64,000 nucleotides of DNA from Pasteurella testudinis DSM 23072 (lineage in GTDB: Bacteria > Pseudomonadota > Gammaproteobacteria > Enterobacterales > Pasteurellaceae), in NCBI RefSeq assembly GCF_900176075.1, contig NZ_FWWV01000057.1:1-64000 (forward strand). The letters are read 5' to 3'. How positions within the stretch are numbered: the stretch's first letter is position 1; each line of letters starts with the position of its first letter. The notes below the pieces were generated by a model, which worked only from the letters and a program-made list of their open reading frames with translations, did not search any database and had not been told where the DNA came from. Both the position numbers and the translations under genes were made by a program. Shown one piece after another: positions 1 through 11,754 of this stretch.

Positions 1-190
1 CGCGCTCAAAAGGTAAATATTGACGCAACCACGCCAAATGATATTCCCCGAACCGTTTAATGTCCGTCCAACCTTCCGCACCGGAAATGACGGCGCTCAT
101 GGTCAGAAAAATGATTTCAAGAAAAGGATATTTTTGGTTGATATCTTTACGCGGGTCTTCCAATTGACCGAAAAAGCGGAATAAGTCCAT
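1..190 (-). CDS. ISAs1-family transposase, N-terminal part (cut by window edge)
   Basis: The first 63 residues run off the left edge. They begin MDLFRFFGQLEDPR and continue with YPFLEIIFLTMSAVISGAEGW, the N-terminal DDE-associated region typical of ISAs1 (H-repeat) transposases. The catalytic DDE residues lie outside the window. The start is the ATG at 188-190, preceded on the minus strand by an AAGGTAA ribosome-binding site. The element's end probably lies near 238-262, where the minus strand reads CAGGGCAAGATCGCAC. I infer this from resemblance to ISAs1-type ends and could not pair it with the missing other end. Whether the copy is intact cannot be judged. Confidence 0.8.
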   Translation of the reverse strand, partial: MDLFRFFGQLEDPRKDINQKYPFLEIIFLTMSAVISGAEGWTDIKRFGEYHLAWLRQYLPFER

Positions 191-335
191 GACGTTACCT
201 TGTATTTTAACGTATTAAAGGCTTATTAGATCATATTTTGAGGAAAAGTGCGATCTTGCCCTGAGGTCAAGGTCAGCTGGCAATAAAATTCATCAAATTT
301 CAAGCGTTTTTTTATATTTAGGCAAAAAAATAGCA

Positions 336-360
336 AAGTGCGGTCGGGCAAACCGCACTT
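336..360 (-). terminator. USS-pair terminator of speF
   Basis: AAGTGCGGT (336-344) and ACCGCACTT (352-360) form a 9-bp stem with a 7-nt loop. Read on the minus strand, a T-rich tract follows (complement of 321-330). It lies just after the ornithine decarboxylase stop. Inverted uptake-sequence pairs acting as terminators are well known in Haemophilus. Confidence 0.85.
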
Positions 361-378
361 GGCCTTTAACTGAGCGTG

Positions 379-2526
379 TTATTGTTTTAACACATACGCC
401 GAGGCGCGTCTGCGTCCGGATTCGTCGGCTTCGAGATACACGCCTTGGATTTCCGGTTCGAAGCCCGGCAGTTCGTTGATGCCTTGTTCCAACGCCAAGA
501 AATAATCCAACACCGCACCGTCCCAGATTTCGCCCGGCACGATACACAACACGCCCGGCGGATACGGTAACGCGCCTTCGGCGGCGGTGCGGCCGCGAAT
601 TTCAGACAGCGGCACCAGTTCCACTTGGTTGCGGATAAAGGCATTGTGGCATTCGTCCGGCGTGATGTGCATTTTCGGCCAGGCATCACGCAGGAACATC
701 TGCTGTTGCAGTTCGTTCAGGCGGTGTTTGGCGTAGAAATCATGCAGTTTTTGGCACAGATCCTTAATCCGCATTTTGCTGTATTGCGGATAGGCTTTTG
801 CCAAGGTCGGCAGCATTTCAACCACCGGCGTATTATCCTGAATATGCTCCTCGAAGCGGGCAATATTGGCGACTAAATGCTGGAATTTCGCCATGGTTTC
901 CGCCGGTGTGAGCAAAAACAGAATCGAGTTTAAATCGGCTTTTTCCGGAATCACCGAGCGCTCGCGCAGATAATGCGCCAAAATGGTTGCCGGAATGCCG
1001 AACTCTTCATATTCGCCGGTTTCCATATTGATGCCCGGGGTGGTCAGCAACAGTTTGCACGGATCGATAAAATACTGTTCTTCGGCGTAGCCGTCGAAAT
1101 CATGCCAGCGCGCGTCTTTGGCGAATTGGAAGAAACGGATATTGTTGGCGATGTCTTCCGATTTATGGTTTTCCCATGACTTGCCGTCCACCATCGGCGG
1201 CACGAACGGGCGGATCAGTTTGCAGGTTTTCAGCAACATTTTGCGCACTTCCACGCTGCTGAGCACGCATTCCTGCCACATCCGTTTGCCGGCTTTGCCG
1301 GCGTGCATTTTGGCATTGACATCGAGCGAAGCGAACAGCGGATAGAACGGGCTGGTCGAGGCATGCATCATAAAGGCGTTATTGAAGCGCTTATGGTTGC
1401 AATACCGCTCTTGCAGGTGGATATGGTTGTCTTTTTTATGGATTTGCGAAGCCTGAGAAAAACCGGCTTGTTGCTTATGCACCGATTGGGTCACCAGAAT
1501 GCCCGGATCGTTTTCATTCAATTCTAACAATAACGGCGAGCAGTCGCGCATCATCGGGATAAACTGTTCGTAACCGACCCATGCCGAATCAAACAGAATG
1601 TAGTCGCACAGATGTCCGATGCGATCCACCACTTGGCGCGCGTTATAAATCGTGCCGTCGTAAGTGCCTAACTGGATCACCGCCAAGCGGAACGGGCGTT
1701 TATCGTTGGCGCGTTCCGGCGCGACTTTGGCGATTTGCGCGCGGATATCGTCTTCTTCAAAACAGTGTGACGGAATGCCGCCGATAAAGCCGTAGGCATT
1801 GCGGGTGGTTTCCATATACACCGGCGTTGCGCCGCTGATGGTCAAAGCCCCTTGATGCACTGATTTATGGTTGTTGCGGTCGAACAGCACCAAATCGCCT
1901 TTGGTCACCAGCGCGCCGATTGCCACTTTATTGGCGGACGAAGTGCCGTTGAGCACGAAATAGGTTTTATCGGCATTAAACACGCGCGCGGCGTGGGCTT
2001 GCGCTTGGAAAGCAGGACCTTCGTGGATCAGCAAATCGCCCAGACGCACGTCGGCGTTACAGGAATCGGCACGGAACAGGGTTTCGCCGAAATAGAGATA
2101 GAAACGGCGGCCGGACGGGTGTTTACGGAAAAATTGCCCGCCTTGGTGTCCAGGACAGTCAAAGGCGGCGTTGCCGTAGTCGGTGTATTCTTTCAGTGCT
2201 TGGAAAAACGGCGGGTCGAGGGTGTCGATATAATCCGCGGCGGCGGCATTAATCAATTGTCCGTTGTAATATTTTTGGTCTTCCGCCAGCTCGATCACGC
2301 CGTACAGCTCGGTCAGCCACTCGTCCGGCACGGTCTCGCCGTATTCAATCGCAGCGAAAATCGGAATGGCAAACCCTAAACGTTCCAGCTCTTCCCACAC
2401 TTCGGGCAGATCTTTAATCGTGGTTACCACGGCACAGACATTGGTGAAATCGGTCATATCAATGTCCATCGTTTTGTAGTCAGACAAAAAGGCAAATTCT
2501 GTGCCTTGGCTGGCGGCAATTTTCAT
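379..2526 (-). CDS. speF: Ornithine decarboxylase (SpeF/SpeC type)
   Basis: The 715-residue PLP-dependent enzyme converts ornithine to putrescine and CO2 in the cytoplasm. Length and sequence match the inducible and biosynthetic ornithine decarboxylases of enterics closely, for example FDCPGHQGGQFF (122-133), VLNGTSSANK (191-200) and YDGTIYNARQVVD. The PLP-binding lysine is K351 in TQSVHKQQ. Domain order is an N-terminal response-regulator-like wing, the fold-type I aminotransferase domain, then the decarboxylase C-terminal domain. The ATG at 2524-2526 has an AGGAAA site. In Haemophilus and E. coli speF is usually followed by the putrescine/ornithine antiporter potE. Here an insertion-sequence end follows instead, so it appears to be an orphan. 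The choice of SpeF over SpeC is inferred from the Haemophilus content. Confidence 0.9.
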   Translation of the reverse strand: MKIAASQGTEFAFLSDYKTMDIDMTDFTNVCAVVTTIKDLPEVWEELERLGFAIPIFAAIEYGETVPDEWLTELYGVIELAEDQKYYNGQLINAAAADYIDTLDPPFFQALKEYTDYGNAAFDCPGHQGGQFFRKHPSGRRFYLYFGETLFRADSCNADVRLGDLLIHEGPAFQAQAHAARVFNADKTYFVLNGTSSANKVAIGALVTKGDLVLFDRNNHKSVHQGALTISGATPVYMETTRNAYGFIGGIPSHCFEEDDIRAQIAKVAPERANDKRPFRLAVIQLGTYDGTIYNARQVVDRIGHLCDYILFDSAWVGYEQFIPMMRDCSPLLLELNENDPGILVTQSVHKQQAGFSQASQIHKKDNHIHLQERYCNHKRFNNAFMMHASTSPFYPLFASLDVNAKMHAGKAGKRMWQECVLSSVEVRKMLLKTCKLIRPFVPPMVDGKSWENHKSEDIANNIRFFQFAKDARWHDFDGYAEEQYFIDPCKLLLTTPGINMETGEYEEFGIPATILAHYLRERSVIPEKADLNSILFLLTPAETMAKFQHLVANIARFEEHIQDNTPVVEMLPTLAKAYPQYSKMRIKDLCQKLHDFYAKHRLNELQQQMFLRDAWPKMHITPDECHNAFIRNQVELVPLSEIRGRTAAEGALPYPPGVLCIVPGEIWDGAVLDYFLALEQGINELPGFEPEIQGVYLEADESGRRRASAYVLKQ

Positions 2527-2614
2527 CGGCGTTTTCCTATCGGCAGACGAGTAATAACAGTGAAAAGCGCACGGCTTTTCCGTTCAGTTTGAATGCGGGG
2601 TTTGTGCGTGGCAA

Positions 2615-2699
2615 AAGTGCGGTTCAAACTCGCGCAAACGATAACAAATTTAGTCGGTGAGGGAAAGCCTGCGGCGTGAAAAAAGCGGCAAAGTGCGGT
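2615..2699 (+). repeat. Two USS copies between speF and the S10 operon
   Basis: AAGTGCGGT occurs at 2615-2623 and 2691-2699 in direct orientation within the 429-bp gap between speF and rpsJ. They are not paired as a hairpin. The remainder of the gap holds the S10 promoter and leader listed separately. Confidence 0.9.
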
Positions 2700-2733
2700 A
2701 CTAAAAATAGTCGGATTATTTTGCAGAAAGTGC

Positions 2734-2762
2734 TTGCAATCTGTGCAGCGATTCTATAGAAT
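2734..2762 (+). promoter_or_regulatory. S10 operon promoter
   Basis: TTGCAA (2734-2739) and TAGAAT (2757-2762) are separated by exactly 17 bp, a good sigma-70 promoter. Initiation near 2769 would give a leader of roughly 185 nt before rpsJ, close to the length of the E. coli S10 leader. Confidence 0.7.
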
Positions 2763-2873
2763 CTGCGGACTTTCGTAAGGAAGTCGTTTGATGTAATCAT
2801 TTATCAAGCGAGTGACAGCATTAGGTTGTTGCTGACAATGTTCCCGATTGGGGAGCTAAAATAGGCTTAATCG

Positions 2874-2922
2874 CACTTCATTTTCATATCGGTAGTAGAA
2901 AATTTGAGGTGTCGGTTTTTTT
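2874..2922 (+). promoter_or_regulatory. S10 leader attenuator hairpin (L4-responsive type)
   Basis: The sequence at 2874-2885 pairs with 2898-2911: seven bp including one G-T, a two-base bulge, then five bp. It is followed by a run of seven T (2916-2922). In gammaproteobacteria the corresponding leader hairpin plus U-run is where ribosomal protein L4, with NusA, terminates transcription. The position about 35 nt before rpsJ fits. The assignment rests on structure and position and was not aligned to a covariance model. Confidence 0.65.
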
Positions 2923-2940
2923 GTTATCTAAATTTTATAA

Positions 2941-3267
<327 letters not shown>

Positions 3268-3296
3268 TCCAGGGAATTATTTAAGAGGTTAATACA

Positions 3297-3929
3297 ATGA
3301 TTGGTTTAATCGGTCGTAAAGTTGGTATGACTCGCGTCTTCACTGAAGCCGGCGTGTCTATCCCCGTTACCGTAATCGAAATCGAAGCCAACCGTGTGAC
3401 TCAAGTGAAAACCCTTGAAACAGATGGCTACTCTGCAATTCAGGTTACTACTGGCTCTAAAAAAGCAAGTCGTGTAACTAAGCCAGAAGCAGGTCATTTC
3501 GTTAAAGCAGGTGTTGAAGCTGGTCGCGGTTTATGGGAATTCCGTACCGAAGGTGAAGAGTTCACTTTGGGTCAGGAAATTAATGTTGATGTCTTCGCAG
3601 ACGTTAAAAAAGTAGACGTAACAGGTACATCTAAAGGTAAAGGTTTCGCCGGTACAGTAAAACGTTGGAACTTCCGTACTCAAGATGCTACGCATGGTAA
3701 CTCTTTGTCTCACCGTGTTCCTGGATCTATTGGTCAAAACCAAACTCCGGGTCGTGTATTCAAAGGTAAAAAAATGGCAGGACATTTGGGTGCTGAGCGT
3801 GTAACCGTTCAATCCCTTGAAGTTGTTCGTGTTGATGCTGAACGTAAATTGTTATTGGTCAAAGGTGCTGTTCCAGGCGCAACCGGTAGTGATTTAATTG
3901 TTAAACCAGCTGTTAAAGCTAAAGCATAA
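3297..3929 (+). CDS. rplC: 50S ribosomal protein L3
   Basis: The 210-residue protein starts [15 protein letters not shown]. The extended loop reaching the peptidyl-transferase centre is visible as [16 protein letters not shown] followed by [14 protein letters not shown]. In E. coli a glutamine in this loop is methylated by PrmB. L3 is one of the proteins that starts 50S assembly. Start is ATG at 3297, preceded by AAGAGG. It is second in the S10 operon. Confidence 0.97.
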   Translation: MIGLIGRKVGMTRVFTEAGVSIPVTVIEIEANRVTQVKTLETDGYSAIQVTTGSKKASRVTKPEAGHFVKAGVEAGRGLWEFRTEGEEFTLGQEINVDVFADVKKVDVTGTSKGKGFAGTVKRWNFRTQDATHGNSLSHRVPGSIGQNQTPGRVFKGKKMAGHLGAERVTVQSLEVVRVDAERKLLLVKGAVPGATGSDLIVKPAVKAKA

Positions 3930-3944
3930 GTCTAGGAGATAGGA

Positions 3945-4550
3945 ATGGAATTAGTAACTAAAGATGCACAAAGTGCATTGACTGTTTCTGAAACTACCTT
4001 CGGACGTGAGTTTAACGAAGCGTTGGTACACCAAGTTGTTGTTGCTTATGCAGCAGGTGCTCGCCAAGGTACTCGTGCACAAAAAACTCGTGCTGAAGTA
4101 GCAGGTTCAGGCAAAAAACCATGGCGTCAAAAAGGTACAGGCCGTGCGCGTTCCGGTAACGTGAAAAGCCCTATCTGGCGTTCGGGTGGTGTGACATTTG
4201 CGGCTAAGCCACAAGATCACAGCCAAAAAGTGAACAAAAAAATGTATCGCGGTGCAATTAAGAGCATTCTGTCCGAATTAGTTCGTCAAGACCGTCTGGT
4301 CGTGGTGGAAAAATTCGAAGTTGCCGCCCCGAAAACAAAAGTTTTGGTTCAAAAATTAAAAGAAATGGCACTTGATGATGTGCTGATCATTACAGCGGCT
4401 TTAGATGAAAATCTGTTCTTGGCTGCACGCAACCTTTACAAAGTAGATGTGCGTGACGTTCAAGCGATTGATCCGGTCAGTCTGATTGCTTTTGAAAAAG
4501 TGGTTATTACTGCTGAAGCTGTTAAGCAAATTGAGGAGATGTTGGCATGA
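3945..4550 (+). CDS. rplD: 50S ribosomal protein L4, S10 operon repressor
   Basis: The 201-residue protein starts [16 protein letters not shown]. The basic tunnel-lining loop ([18 protein letters not shown]) is present. Besides its structural role, L4 represses its own operon in E. coli by binding the leader. The matching hairpin before rpsJ suggests the same here. The last bases overlap rplW by four (ATGA), indicating translational coupling. Confidence 0.97.
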   Translation: MELVTKDAQSALTVSETTFGREFNEALVHQVVVAYAAGARQGTRAQKTRAEVAGSGKKPWRQKGTGRARSGNVKSPIWRSGGVTFAAKPQDHSQKVNKKMYRGAIKSILSELVRQDRLVVVEKFEVAAPKTKVLVQKLKEMALDDVLIITAALDENLFLAARNLYKVDVRDVQAIDPVSLIAFEKVVITAEAVKQIEEMLA

Positions 4551-4849
4551 TTCTGGAAGAACGTTTGCTAAAAGTGCTGAAAGCACCTCATGTCTCTGAA
4601 AAAGCGACTAATAATGCCGAACAGTCTAACACGATTGTTTTCAAAGTAGCTAAAGAAGCCAACAAAGTTGAAATCGCCGCTGCTGTTGAAAAACTTTTCG
4701 AAGTGAAAGTCGATTCTGTCCGTACTGTTGTTGTTAAGGGTAAAACCAAACGTCACGGTGCGAGAACGGGTCGTCGTAGCGACTGGAAAAAAGCGTATGT
4801 AACACTGCAAGAAGGCCAGAATCTGGACTTCCTTGACAGTGCCGAATAA
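4547..4849 (+). CDS. rplW: 50S ribosomal protein L23
   Basis: The 100-residue protein contains [11 protein letters not shown] near the N terminus and [21 protein letters not shown], the typical L23 signature. L23 sits at the polypeptide exit and is the docking site for trigger factor and SRP. The ATG lies inside the rplD stop (ATGA), so expression is probably coupled to L4. Confidence 0.97.
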   Translation: MILEERLLKVLKAPHVSEKATNNAEQSNTIVFKVAKEANKVEIAAAVEKLFEVKVDSVRTVVVKGKTKRHGARTGRRSDWKKAYVTLQEGQNLDFLDSAE

Positions 4850-4867
4850 TCAGAGGAGTAGAAAATA

Positions 4868-5689
4868 ATGGCTATCGTTAAATGTAAGCCGACCTCCGCT
4901 GGTCGTCGTCATGTAGTTAAAATCGTTAACCCTGATTTGCACAAGGGTAAACCTTACGCCCCGCTTTTAGATACCAAATCTAAAACCGGTGGTCGTAACA
5001 ACTTCGGACGTATCACTACCCGTCATATCGGTGGTGGTCATAAACAACATTACCGTATCGTTGACTTCAAACGTAATAAGTTAGACGTGCCGGCGGTTGT
5101 TGAGCGTCTGGAATATGATCCGAATCGTTCTGCAAACATTGCTTTAGTGTTGTATAAAGACGGTGAACGTCGTTATATCTTGGCACCGAAAGGTTTGTCA
5201 GCAGGCGATCAAATCCAAGCGGGAGCTTTAGCGCCGATTAAAGTCGGTAATGCATTACCGATGCGTAACATTCCGGTTGGTACGACTGTACATAACGTTG
5301 AATTAAAACCAGGCAAAGGCGGTCAAATCGCGCGTTCTGCCGGTGCGTATGTACAAATTATTGCTCGTGAAGGTAACTATGTAACTCTGCGTCTTCGTTC
5401 CGGCGAAATGCGTAAAGTGTTATCTGAATGTCAGGCAACTATCGGTGAAGTTGGTAATTCTGAGCACATGCTGCGCGTACTGGGTAAAGCCGGTGCAAAT
5501 CGTTGGCGTGGTGTTCGTCCTACCGTTCGCGGTACGGCGATGAACCCGGTAGATCACCCTCATGGTGGTGGTGAAGGTCGTAACTTTGGTAAACATCCTG
5601 TGACTCCATGGGGCGTTCAAACCAAAGGTAAGAAAACTCGCCACAATAAACGTACTGATAAATATATCGTACGTCGCCGTGGTAAATAA
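4868..5689 (+). CDS. rplB: 50S ribosomal protein L2
   Basis: The 273-residue protein starts [17 protein letters not shown]. It has an OB-like N-terminal domain, then the SH3-like domain. The C-terminal motif [16 protein letters not shown] carries the conserved histidine linked to peptidyl transfer and subunit association. Length equals the E. coli protein. Start ATG 4868 follows AGAGGAG. Confidence 0.97.
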   Translation: MAIVKCKPTSAGRRHVVKIVNPDLHKGKPYAPLLDTKSKTGGRNNFGRITTRHIGGGHKQHYRIVDFKRNKLDVPAVVERLEYDPNRSANIALVLYKDGERRYILAPKGLSAGDQIQAGALAPIKVGNALPMRNIPVGTTVHNVELKPGKGGQIARSAGAYVQIIAREGNYVTLRLRSGEMRKVLSECQATIGEVGNSEHMLRVLGKAGANRWRGVRPTVRGTAMNPVDHPHGGGEGRNFGKHPVTPWGVQTKGKKTRHNKRTDKYIVRRRGK

Positions 5690-5711
5690 TTTTAATATAA
5701 AAAGAGGATAA

Positions 5712-5987
<276 letters not shown>

Positions 5988-5999
5988 GGAAGGAAGTAA

Positions 6000-6335
<336 letters not shown>

Positions 6336-6345
6336 GAGAATAACA

Positions 6346-7047
6346 ATGGGTCAAAAAGTACATCCTAATGGTATTCGCCTAGGTATTGTTAAACCTTGGA
6401 GTTCAACTTGGTTTGCGAATACACAAGATTTCGCTGACAACTTGGAAGGCGATTTCAAAGTACGTAAATTCTTAAACAAAGAATTAGCCAATGCTTCTGT
6501 AGCCCGTATTGATATCGAGCGTCCTGCCAAGAGTATTCGTGTGACGATTCACACTGCTCGTCCGGGTATCGTTATCGGTAAAAAAGGCGAAGATGTTGAA
6601 AAATTGCGTAACAAACTGGCAGAAATTACCGGTGTACCTGCGCAAATCAATATCACTGAAGTGAAAAAACCTGAACTGGATGCGAGATTAGTCGCTGAAA
6701 GCATTGCTTCACAATTAGAGCGTCGCGTTATGTTCCGTCGCGCTATGAAACGTGCCGTACAAAACGCAATGCGTTTAGGTGCGCAAGGTATCAAAGTTGA
6801 AGTAAGCGGCCGTTTGGGTGGTGCAGAGATTGCACGTTCCGAATGGTATCGTGAAGGTCGCGTACCTTTGCATACATTACGTGCAGACATCGATTATAAT
6901 ACTGCGGAAGCCCATACAACATACGGCGTTATCGGCGTTAAAGTATGGATTTTCAAAGGTGAGATTCTTGGTGGAATGGCTGCAGTTATGCAATCAGAAC
7001 AACAACCTGAAGCGCAGCCGAAAAAAGCGCGCAAAGGTCGTAAGTAA
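6346..7047 (+). CDS. rpsC: 30S ribosomal protein S3
   Basis: The 233-residue protein has a KH domain with [13 protein letters not shown] and the C-terminal region [26 protein letters not shown]3 lies at the mRNA entry and has mRNA helicase activity with S4 and S5. I use the ATG at 6346 (MGQKVHPNG, the universal S3 start, with AGGAG upstream). A longer frame starting at 6319 would overlap rplV. Confidence 0.96.
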   Translation: MGQKVHPNGIRLGIVKPWSSTWFANTQDFADNLEGDFKVRKFLNKELANASVARIDIERPAKSIRVTIHTARPGIVIGKKGEDVEKLRNKLAEITGVPAQINITEVKKPELDARLVAESIASQLERRVMFRRAMKRAVQNAMRLGAQGIKVEVSGRLGGAEIARSEWYREGRVPLHTLRADIDYNTAEAHTTYGVIGVKVWIFKGEILGGMAAVMQSEQQPEAQPKKARKGRK

Positions 7048-7060
7048 GGAGATTGAATAA

Positions 7061-7470
<410 letters not shown>

Positions 7471-7471
<1 letters not shown>

Positions 7472-7662
7472 TGAAAGCTCAAGAACTACGTACAAAAAGT
7501 GTTGAAGAGCTGAATGCTGAATTGGTTAACTTGTTAGGTGAGCAATTCAAATTGCGTATGCAAGCAGCCACCGGTCAGCTTCAACAAACCCATCAGTTGA
7601 AACAAGTGCGTCGTAATATTGCACAGATTAAAACTGTTCTAACCGAGAAGGCGGGTGTGTAA
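7471..7662 (+). CDS. rpmC: 50S ribosomal protein L29
   Basis: The 63-residue, two-helix protein begins [18 protein letters not shown] and contains [16 protein letters not shown]29 lies beside L23 at the exit tunnel. Both its start and its stop are TAATG overlaps with the adjacent genes (rplP and rpsQ), so the three are translationally coupled. Confidence 0.97.
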
Positions 7663-7916
7663 TGACTGATAAGATTCGTACAGTACAAGGTCGTGTTATC
7701 AGTGACAAGATGGATAAATCTTTCACAGTAGCAATTGAACGTATGGTTAAACATCCGCTTTACGGTAAGTTTATCCGTCGTACAACCAAATTACATGTAC
7801 ATGACGAAAGCAACGCGGCTAACGTCGGTGATTTAGTGGAAATTCGCGAATGTCGCCCAATTTCTAAAACTAAATCATGGACTTTGGTTCGTGTCGTTGA
7901 AAAAGCAGTAATCTAA
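7662..7916 (+). CDS. rpsQ: 30S ribosomal protein S17
   Basis: The 84-residue OB-fold protein contains [18 protein letters not shown] and [20 protein letters not shown]17 is a primary 16S-binding protein of the 5' domain. It is the last gene of the S10 operon here and is followed by a strong USS-pair terminator. Confidence 0.97.
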   Translation: MTDKIRTVQGRVISDKMDKSFTVAIERMVKHPLYGKFIRRTTKLHVHDESNAANVGDLVEIRECRPISKTKSWTLVRVVEKAVI

Positions 7917-7935
7917 TTATTGTTTTGAAACTAAT

Positions 7936-7966
7936 AAAAACCGCACTTTGAAAGTGCGGTTTTTTA
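7936..7966 (+). terminator. USS-pair terminator of the S10 operon
   Basis: ACCGCACTT (7940-7948) and AAGTGCGGT (7952-7960) form a tight stem flanked by A- and T-runs (7936-7940 and 7960-7965). It cleanly separates the S10 and spc operons, which in E. coli are partly read through. Confidence 0.92.
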
Positions 7967-8023
7967 TTGCCGGATTGTTTTCCCGTATCTACCGATAAAT
8001 CTTGCTATAAAGCGAAAATCCAG

Positions 8024-8052
8024 TTGCTTTCCTTTTAGCCGTTTGATACAAT
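8024..8052 (+). promoter_or_regulatory. spc operon promoter
   Basis: TTGCTT (8024-8029) and TACAAT (8047-8052) have 17-bp spacing. Transcription would begin near 8059, giving a leader of about 65 nt before rplN. Confidence 0.8.
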
Positions 8053-8058
8053 CCGCAC

Positions 8059-8103
8059 CCTGTTTACATTGGGTAAACAGGTTCGTCCCGAAAGGGTTTT
8101 TTT
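8059..8103 (+). promoter_or_regulatory. spc leader hairpins
   Basis: CCTGTTTAC (8059-8067) pairs perfectly with GTAAACAGG (8073-8081). It is followed by CCC-GAAA-GGG (8087-8096) and seven T (8097-8103). The first stem starts right at the predicted transcription start. The second, short stem plus T-run resembles a weak attenuator. Function is inferred. Confidence 0.5.
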
Positions 8104-8111
8104 GATTTTAG

Positions 8112-8495
<384 letters not shown>

Positions 8496-8505
8496 GGAGA
8501 GTGTC

Positions 8506-8829
8506 ATGGCTGCAAAAATCCGTCAAAACGATGAAGTAATCATGCTAACCGGAAGCGCTGAAAAGGGCAAAGGTAAACGTGGTAAAGTAACAAAAGTACT
8601 GCCTAACGGTAAAGTCATTGTTGAAGGTTTAAACATGGTTTCTAAACATGAGAAACCAGTTCCGGCTTTAGGTAAAGCTGGTGGCATTGTGAAACAAGAA
8701 GCGGCAATCGACGTTTCTAACGTAGCAATCTACAATCCGTCAACCAACAAAGCTGACCGCGTAGGATTCCGGTTTGAAGACGGCAAAAAAGTCCGTTTCT
8801 TCAAATCTACTGGTGAAACAATTAAATAA
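8506..8829 (+). CDS. rplX: 50S ribosomal protein L24
   Basis: The 107-residue KOW-domain protein ([20 protein letters not shown] near residue 17) is an early 50S assembly initiator at the 5' end of 23S rRNA. ATG 8506 follows AAGGAGAG. It lies 10 bp after rplN. Confidence 0.97.
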   Translation: MAAKIRQNDEVIMLTGSAEKGKGKRGKVTKVLPNGKVIVEGLNMVSKHEKPVPALGKAGGIVKQEAAIDVSNVAIYNPSTNKADRVGFRFEDGKKVRFFKSTGETIK

Positions 8830-9384
<555 letters not shown>

Positions 9385-9396
9385 GGCAGGTTACAA

Positions 9397-9702
9397 ATGG
9401 CTAAAGTATCAATGAAAATGCGTGATTTAAAACGCGCTAAATTGGCTGAAAAATTCTATGCTCAACGTGTTGAGCTGAAAAAAATTATTTCAGACGTCAA
9501 TGCCTCTGACGAAGATCGTTGGAATGCGGTGTTAAAGTTACAAGCTTTACCACGCGACTCCAGCCCTTCTCGTCAACGTAACCGTTGCCGTCAAACCGGT
9601 CGTCCGCATGGTGTATTGCGTAAGTTCGGTTTGAGCCGTATTAAAGTCCGTGAAGCCGCAATGCGTGGTGAGATCCCGGGCCTTAAGAAAGCAAGCTGGT
9701 AA
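9397..9702 (+). CDS. rpsN: 30S ribosomal protein S14 (zinc-free form)
   Basis: The 101-residue protein starts [20 protein letters not shown] and ends GLKKASW. It is the long form without the CxxC zinc pairs of the short S14; [20 protein letters not shown] is the conserved C-terminal part. It sits in the 30S head next to S3 and S10. The start follows AAGGCAGG. Confidence 0.97.
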   Translation: MAKVSMKMRDLKRAKLAEKFYAQRVELKKIISDVNASDEDRWNAVLKLQALPRDSSPSRQRNRCRQTGRPHGVLRKFGLSRIKVREAAMRGEIPGLKKASW

Positions 9703-9740
9703 TCAACCACTTTAATTTGGAATCATGGGAGTAAAGACAC

Positions 9741-10133
9741 ATGAGCATGCAAGATCCAATCGCAGATATGTTGACCCGTATTCGTAACGGTCAATCTGCG
9801 AACAAAATCGCGGTCAACATGCCTTCATCCAAGCTAAAAGTGGCTATTGCCAACGTGCTTGCGGAAGAAGGTTATATTGAAAGCGTGAAAATTTCCGAAG
9901 GTGTTAAACCTGAACTGGAAATCACTTTAAAATATTTCCAAGGTAAACCTGTTGTAGAAAGTATCCAACGTATCAGCCGTCCTGGTCTGCGTATTTATAA
10001 ACGTAAAGACGAGTTACCAAGTGTAATGGGCGGTTTAGGTATTGCGGTTGTTTCTACTTCTAAAGGTGTGATGACTGACCGTGCCGCGCGTAAAGCCGGT
10101 TTGGGCGGTGAGATCATCTGTTACGTAGCTTAA
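9741..10133 (+). CDS. rpsH: 30S ribosomal protein S8, spc operon repressor
   Basis: The 130-residue protein begins [18 protein letters not shown]. The C-terminal [21 protein letters not shown] is the S8 signature. S8 is a primary 16S central-domain binder and in E. coli represses spc translation. ATG 9741 lies after GGGAGTAAAG, 39 bp beyond rpsN. Confidence 0.97.
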   Translation: MSMQDPIADMLTRIRNGQSANKIAVNMPSSKLKVAIANVLAEEGYIESVKISEGVKPELEITLKYFQGKPVVESIQRISRPGLRIYKRKDELPSVMGGLGIAVVSTSKGVMTDRAARKAGLGGEIICYVA

Positions 10134-10148
10134 TAGAGGGGTAGGAAG

Positions 10149-10682
10149 ATGTCTCGAGTTGCTAAAGCACCCGTTAATATTCCTGCCGGCGTTGAGGTAA
10201 AACTTAACGGCCAGCTATTAACGGTAAAAGGTAAGAATGGCGAGTTATCTCGTACCATTCATGATGAAGTTGAAGTTAAACAAGAAGATGGTGCGCTGAC
10301 TTTTTCCCCTCGTAACGAAGGTAAAAGTGCAAATGCACAATCCGGTACAGCTCGTGCGCTTGTTAACGCAATGGTTATCGGTGTTACTGAAGGCTTCACT
10401 AAGAAGTTAAAATTGGTGGGTGTAGGTTACAGAGCACAGCTTAAAGGCAACAGTATTGCGTTAAGTTTGGGCTTCTCTCACCCGGTTGAGCACGCATTGC
10501 CGGCTGGTATCAAGGCTGAATGCCCGTCACAAACTGAAATCGTTTTGACTGGTGCAGACAAACAGCTTATTGGCCAAGTCGCTGCAGATATTCGTGCTTA
10601 TCGCCGTCCTGAGCCTTACAAAGGTAAAGGGGTACGTTATGATGATGAAGTCGTGCGTACCAAAGAGGCTAAGAAAAAATAA
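10149..10682 (+). CDS. rplF: 50S ribosomal protein L6
   Basis: The 177-residue protein begins [17 protein letters not shown], with two tandem L6 folds. The signature [14 protein letters not shown] is near residue 155. It lies near the sarcin-ricin loop and L7/L12 base. ATG 10149 follows GGGGTAGGA. Confidence 0.97.
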   Translation: MSRVAKAPVNIPAGVEVKLNGQLLTVKGKNGELSRTIHDEVEVKQEDGALTFSPRNEGKSANAQSGTARALVNAMVIGVTEGFTKKLKLVGVGYRAQLKGNSIALSLGFSHPVEHALPAGIKAECPSQTEIVLTGADKQLIGQVAADIRAYRRPEPYKGKGVRYDDEVVRTKEAKKK

Positions 10683-10694
10683 TAAGGTAACACT

Positions 10695-11048
10695 ATGGAT
10701 AAGAAATTGGCTCGTATCCGTCGTGCAACTCGCGCACGTCATGCGATGAGAGAACAAGGAGTAACCCGTCTGGTTATTCACCGTACTCCTCGTCACATCT
10801 ATGCGCAAGTTATTGCACCTAACGGTTCAGAAGTACTTGCCGCTGCTTCAACTGTTGAAAAAGTAATTAGTGAGCAAGTGAAATACACCGGTAATAAAGA
10901 TGCTGCTGCAGTAGTAGGTAAAGTTGTTGCTGAAAGAGCATTGGCTAAAGGCGTACAATCCGTTGCCTTTGACCGTTCCGGTTTTAAATATCATGGTCGT
11001 GTGCAAGCATTGGCCGATGCGGCTCGTGAAGCTGGTCTACAGTTCTAA
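10695..11048 (+). CDS. rplR: 50S ribosomal protein L18
   Basis: The 117-residue protein begins [20 protein letters not shown] and ends [19 protein letters not shown]. It binds 5S rRNA together with L5. ATG 10695 follows TAAGG. It is 12 bp downstream of rplF. Confidence 0.97.
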   Translation: MDKKLARIRRATRARHAMREQGVTRLVIHRTPRHIYAQVIAPNGSEVLAAASTVEKVISEQVKYTGNKDAAAVVGKVVAERALAKGVQSVAFDRSGFKYHGRVQALADAAREAGLQF

Positions 11049-11057
11049 TAGAGGTAA

Positions 11058-11564
<507 letters not shown>

Positions 11565-11570
11565 TTGATC

Positions 11571-11750
11571 ATGGCAAAAACAATCAAAGTAACACAAACC
11601 CGTAGCTCAATCGGTCGTTTACCGAAACACAAAGCTACGCTTCGTGGCCTTGGTCTTCGCCGTATCAACCACACAGTCGAATTAATTGATACTCCGGCTG
11701 TACGTGGCATGATCAACCAAGTTTCATACATGGTTAAAGTAGAGGAGTAA
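11571..11750 (+). CDS. rpmD: 50S ribosomal protein L30
   Basis: The 59-residue protein starts [24 protein letters not shown] chose the ATG at 11571, which matches the family start, rather than a TTG two codons upstream at 11565. It lies 6 bp after rpsE. Its stop is followed within 4 bp by the rplO start. Confidence 0.95.
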   Translation: MAKTIKVTQTRSSIGRLPKHKATLRGLGLRRINHTVELIDTPAVRGMINQVSYMVKVEE

Positions 11751-11754
11751 GAGA

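Noticed and set aside
336-360. Repeated AAGTGCGGT units considered as CRISPR or other spaced repeats
   Set aside because: Spacing is irregular and the unit is the known uptake signal; no array of repeats with unique spacers exists in the window.
1867-2379. 170-codon open frame antisense to speF
   Set aside because: It mirrors the coding strand of a highly conserved enzyme, lacks a ribosome-binding site and has no recognisable protein features.
379-2526. Lysine or arginine decarboxylase as identity for the first large gene
   Set aside because: The sequence follows the ornithine decarboxylase pattern (FDCPGHQGG...FRADSCNADV, TQSVHKQQAGFSQ) much more closely than CadA/LdcC or AdiA.
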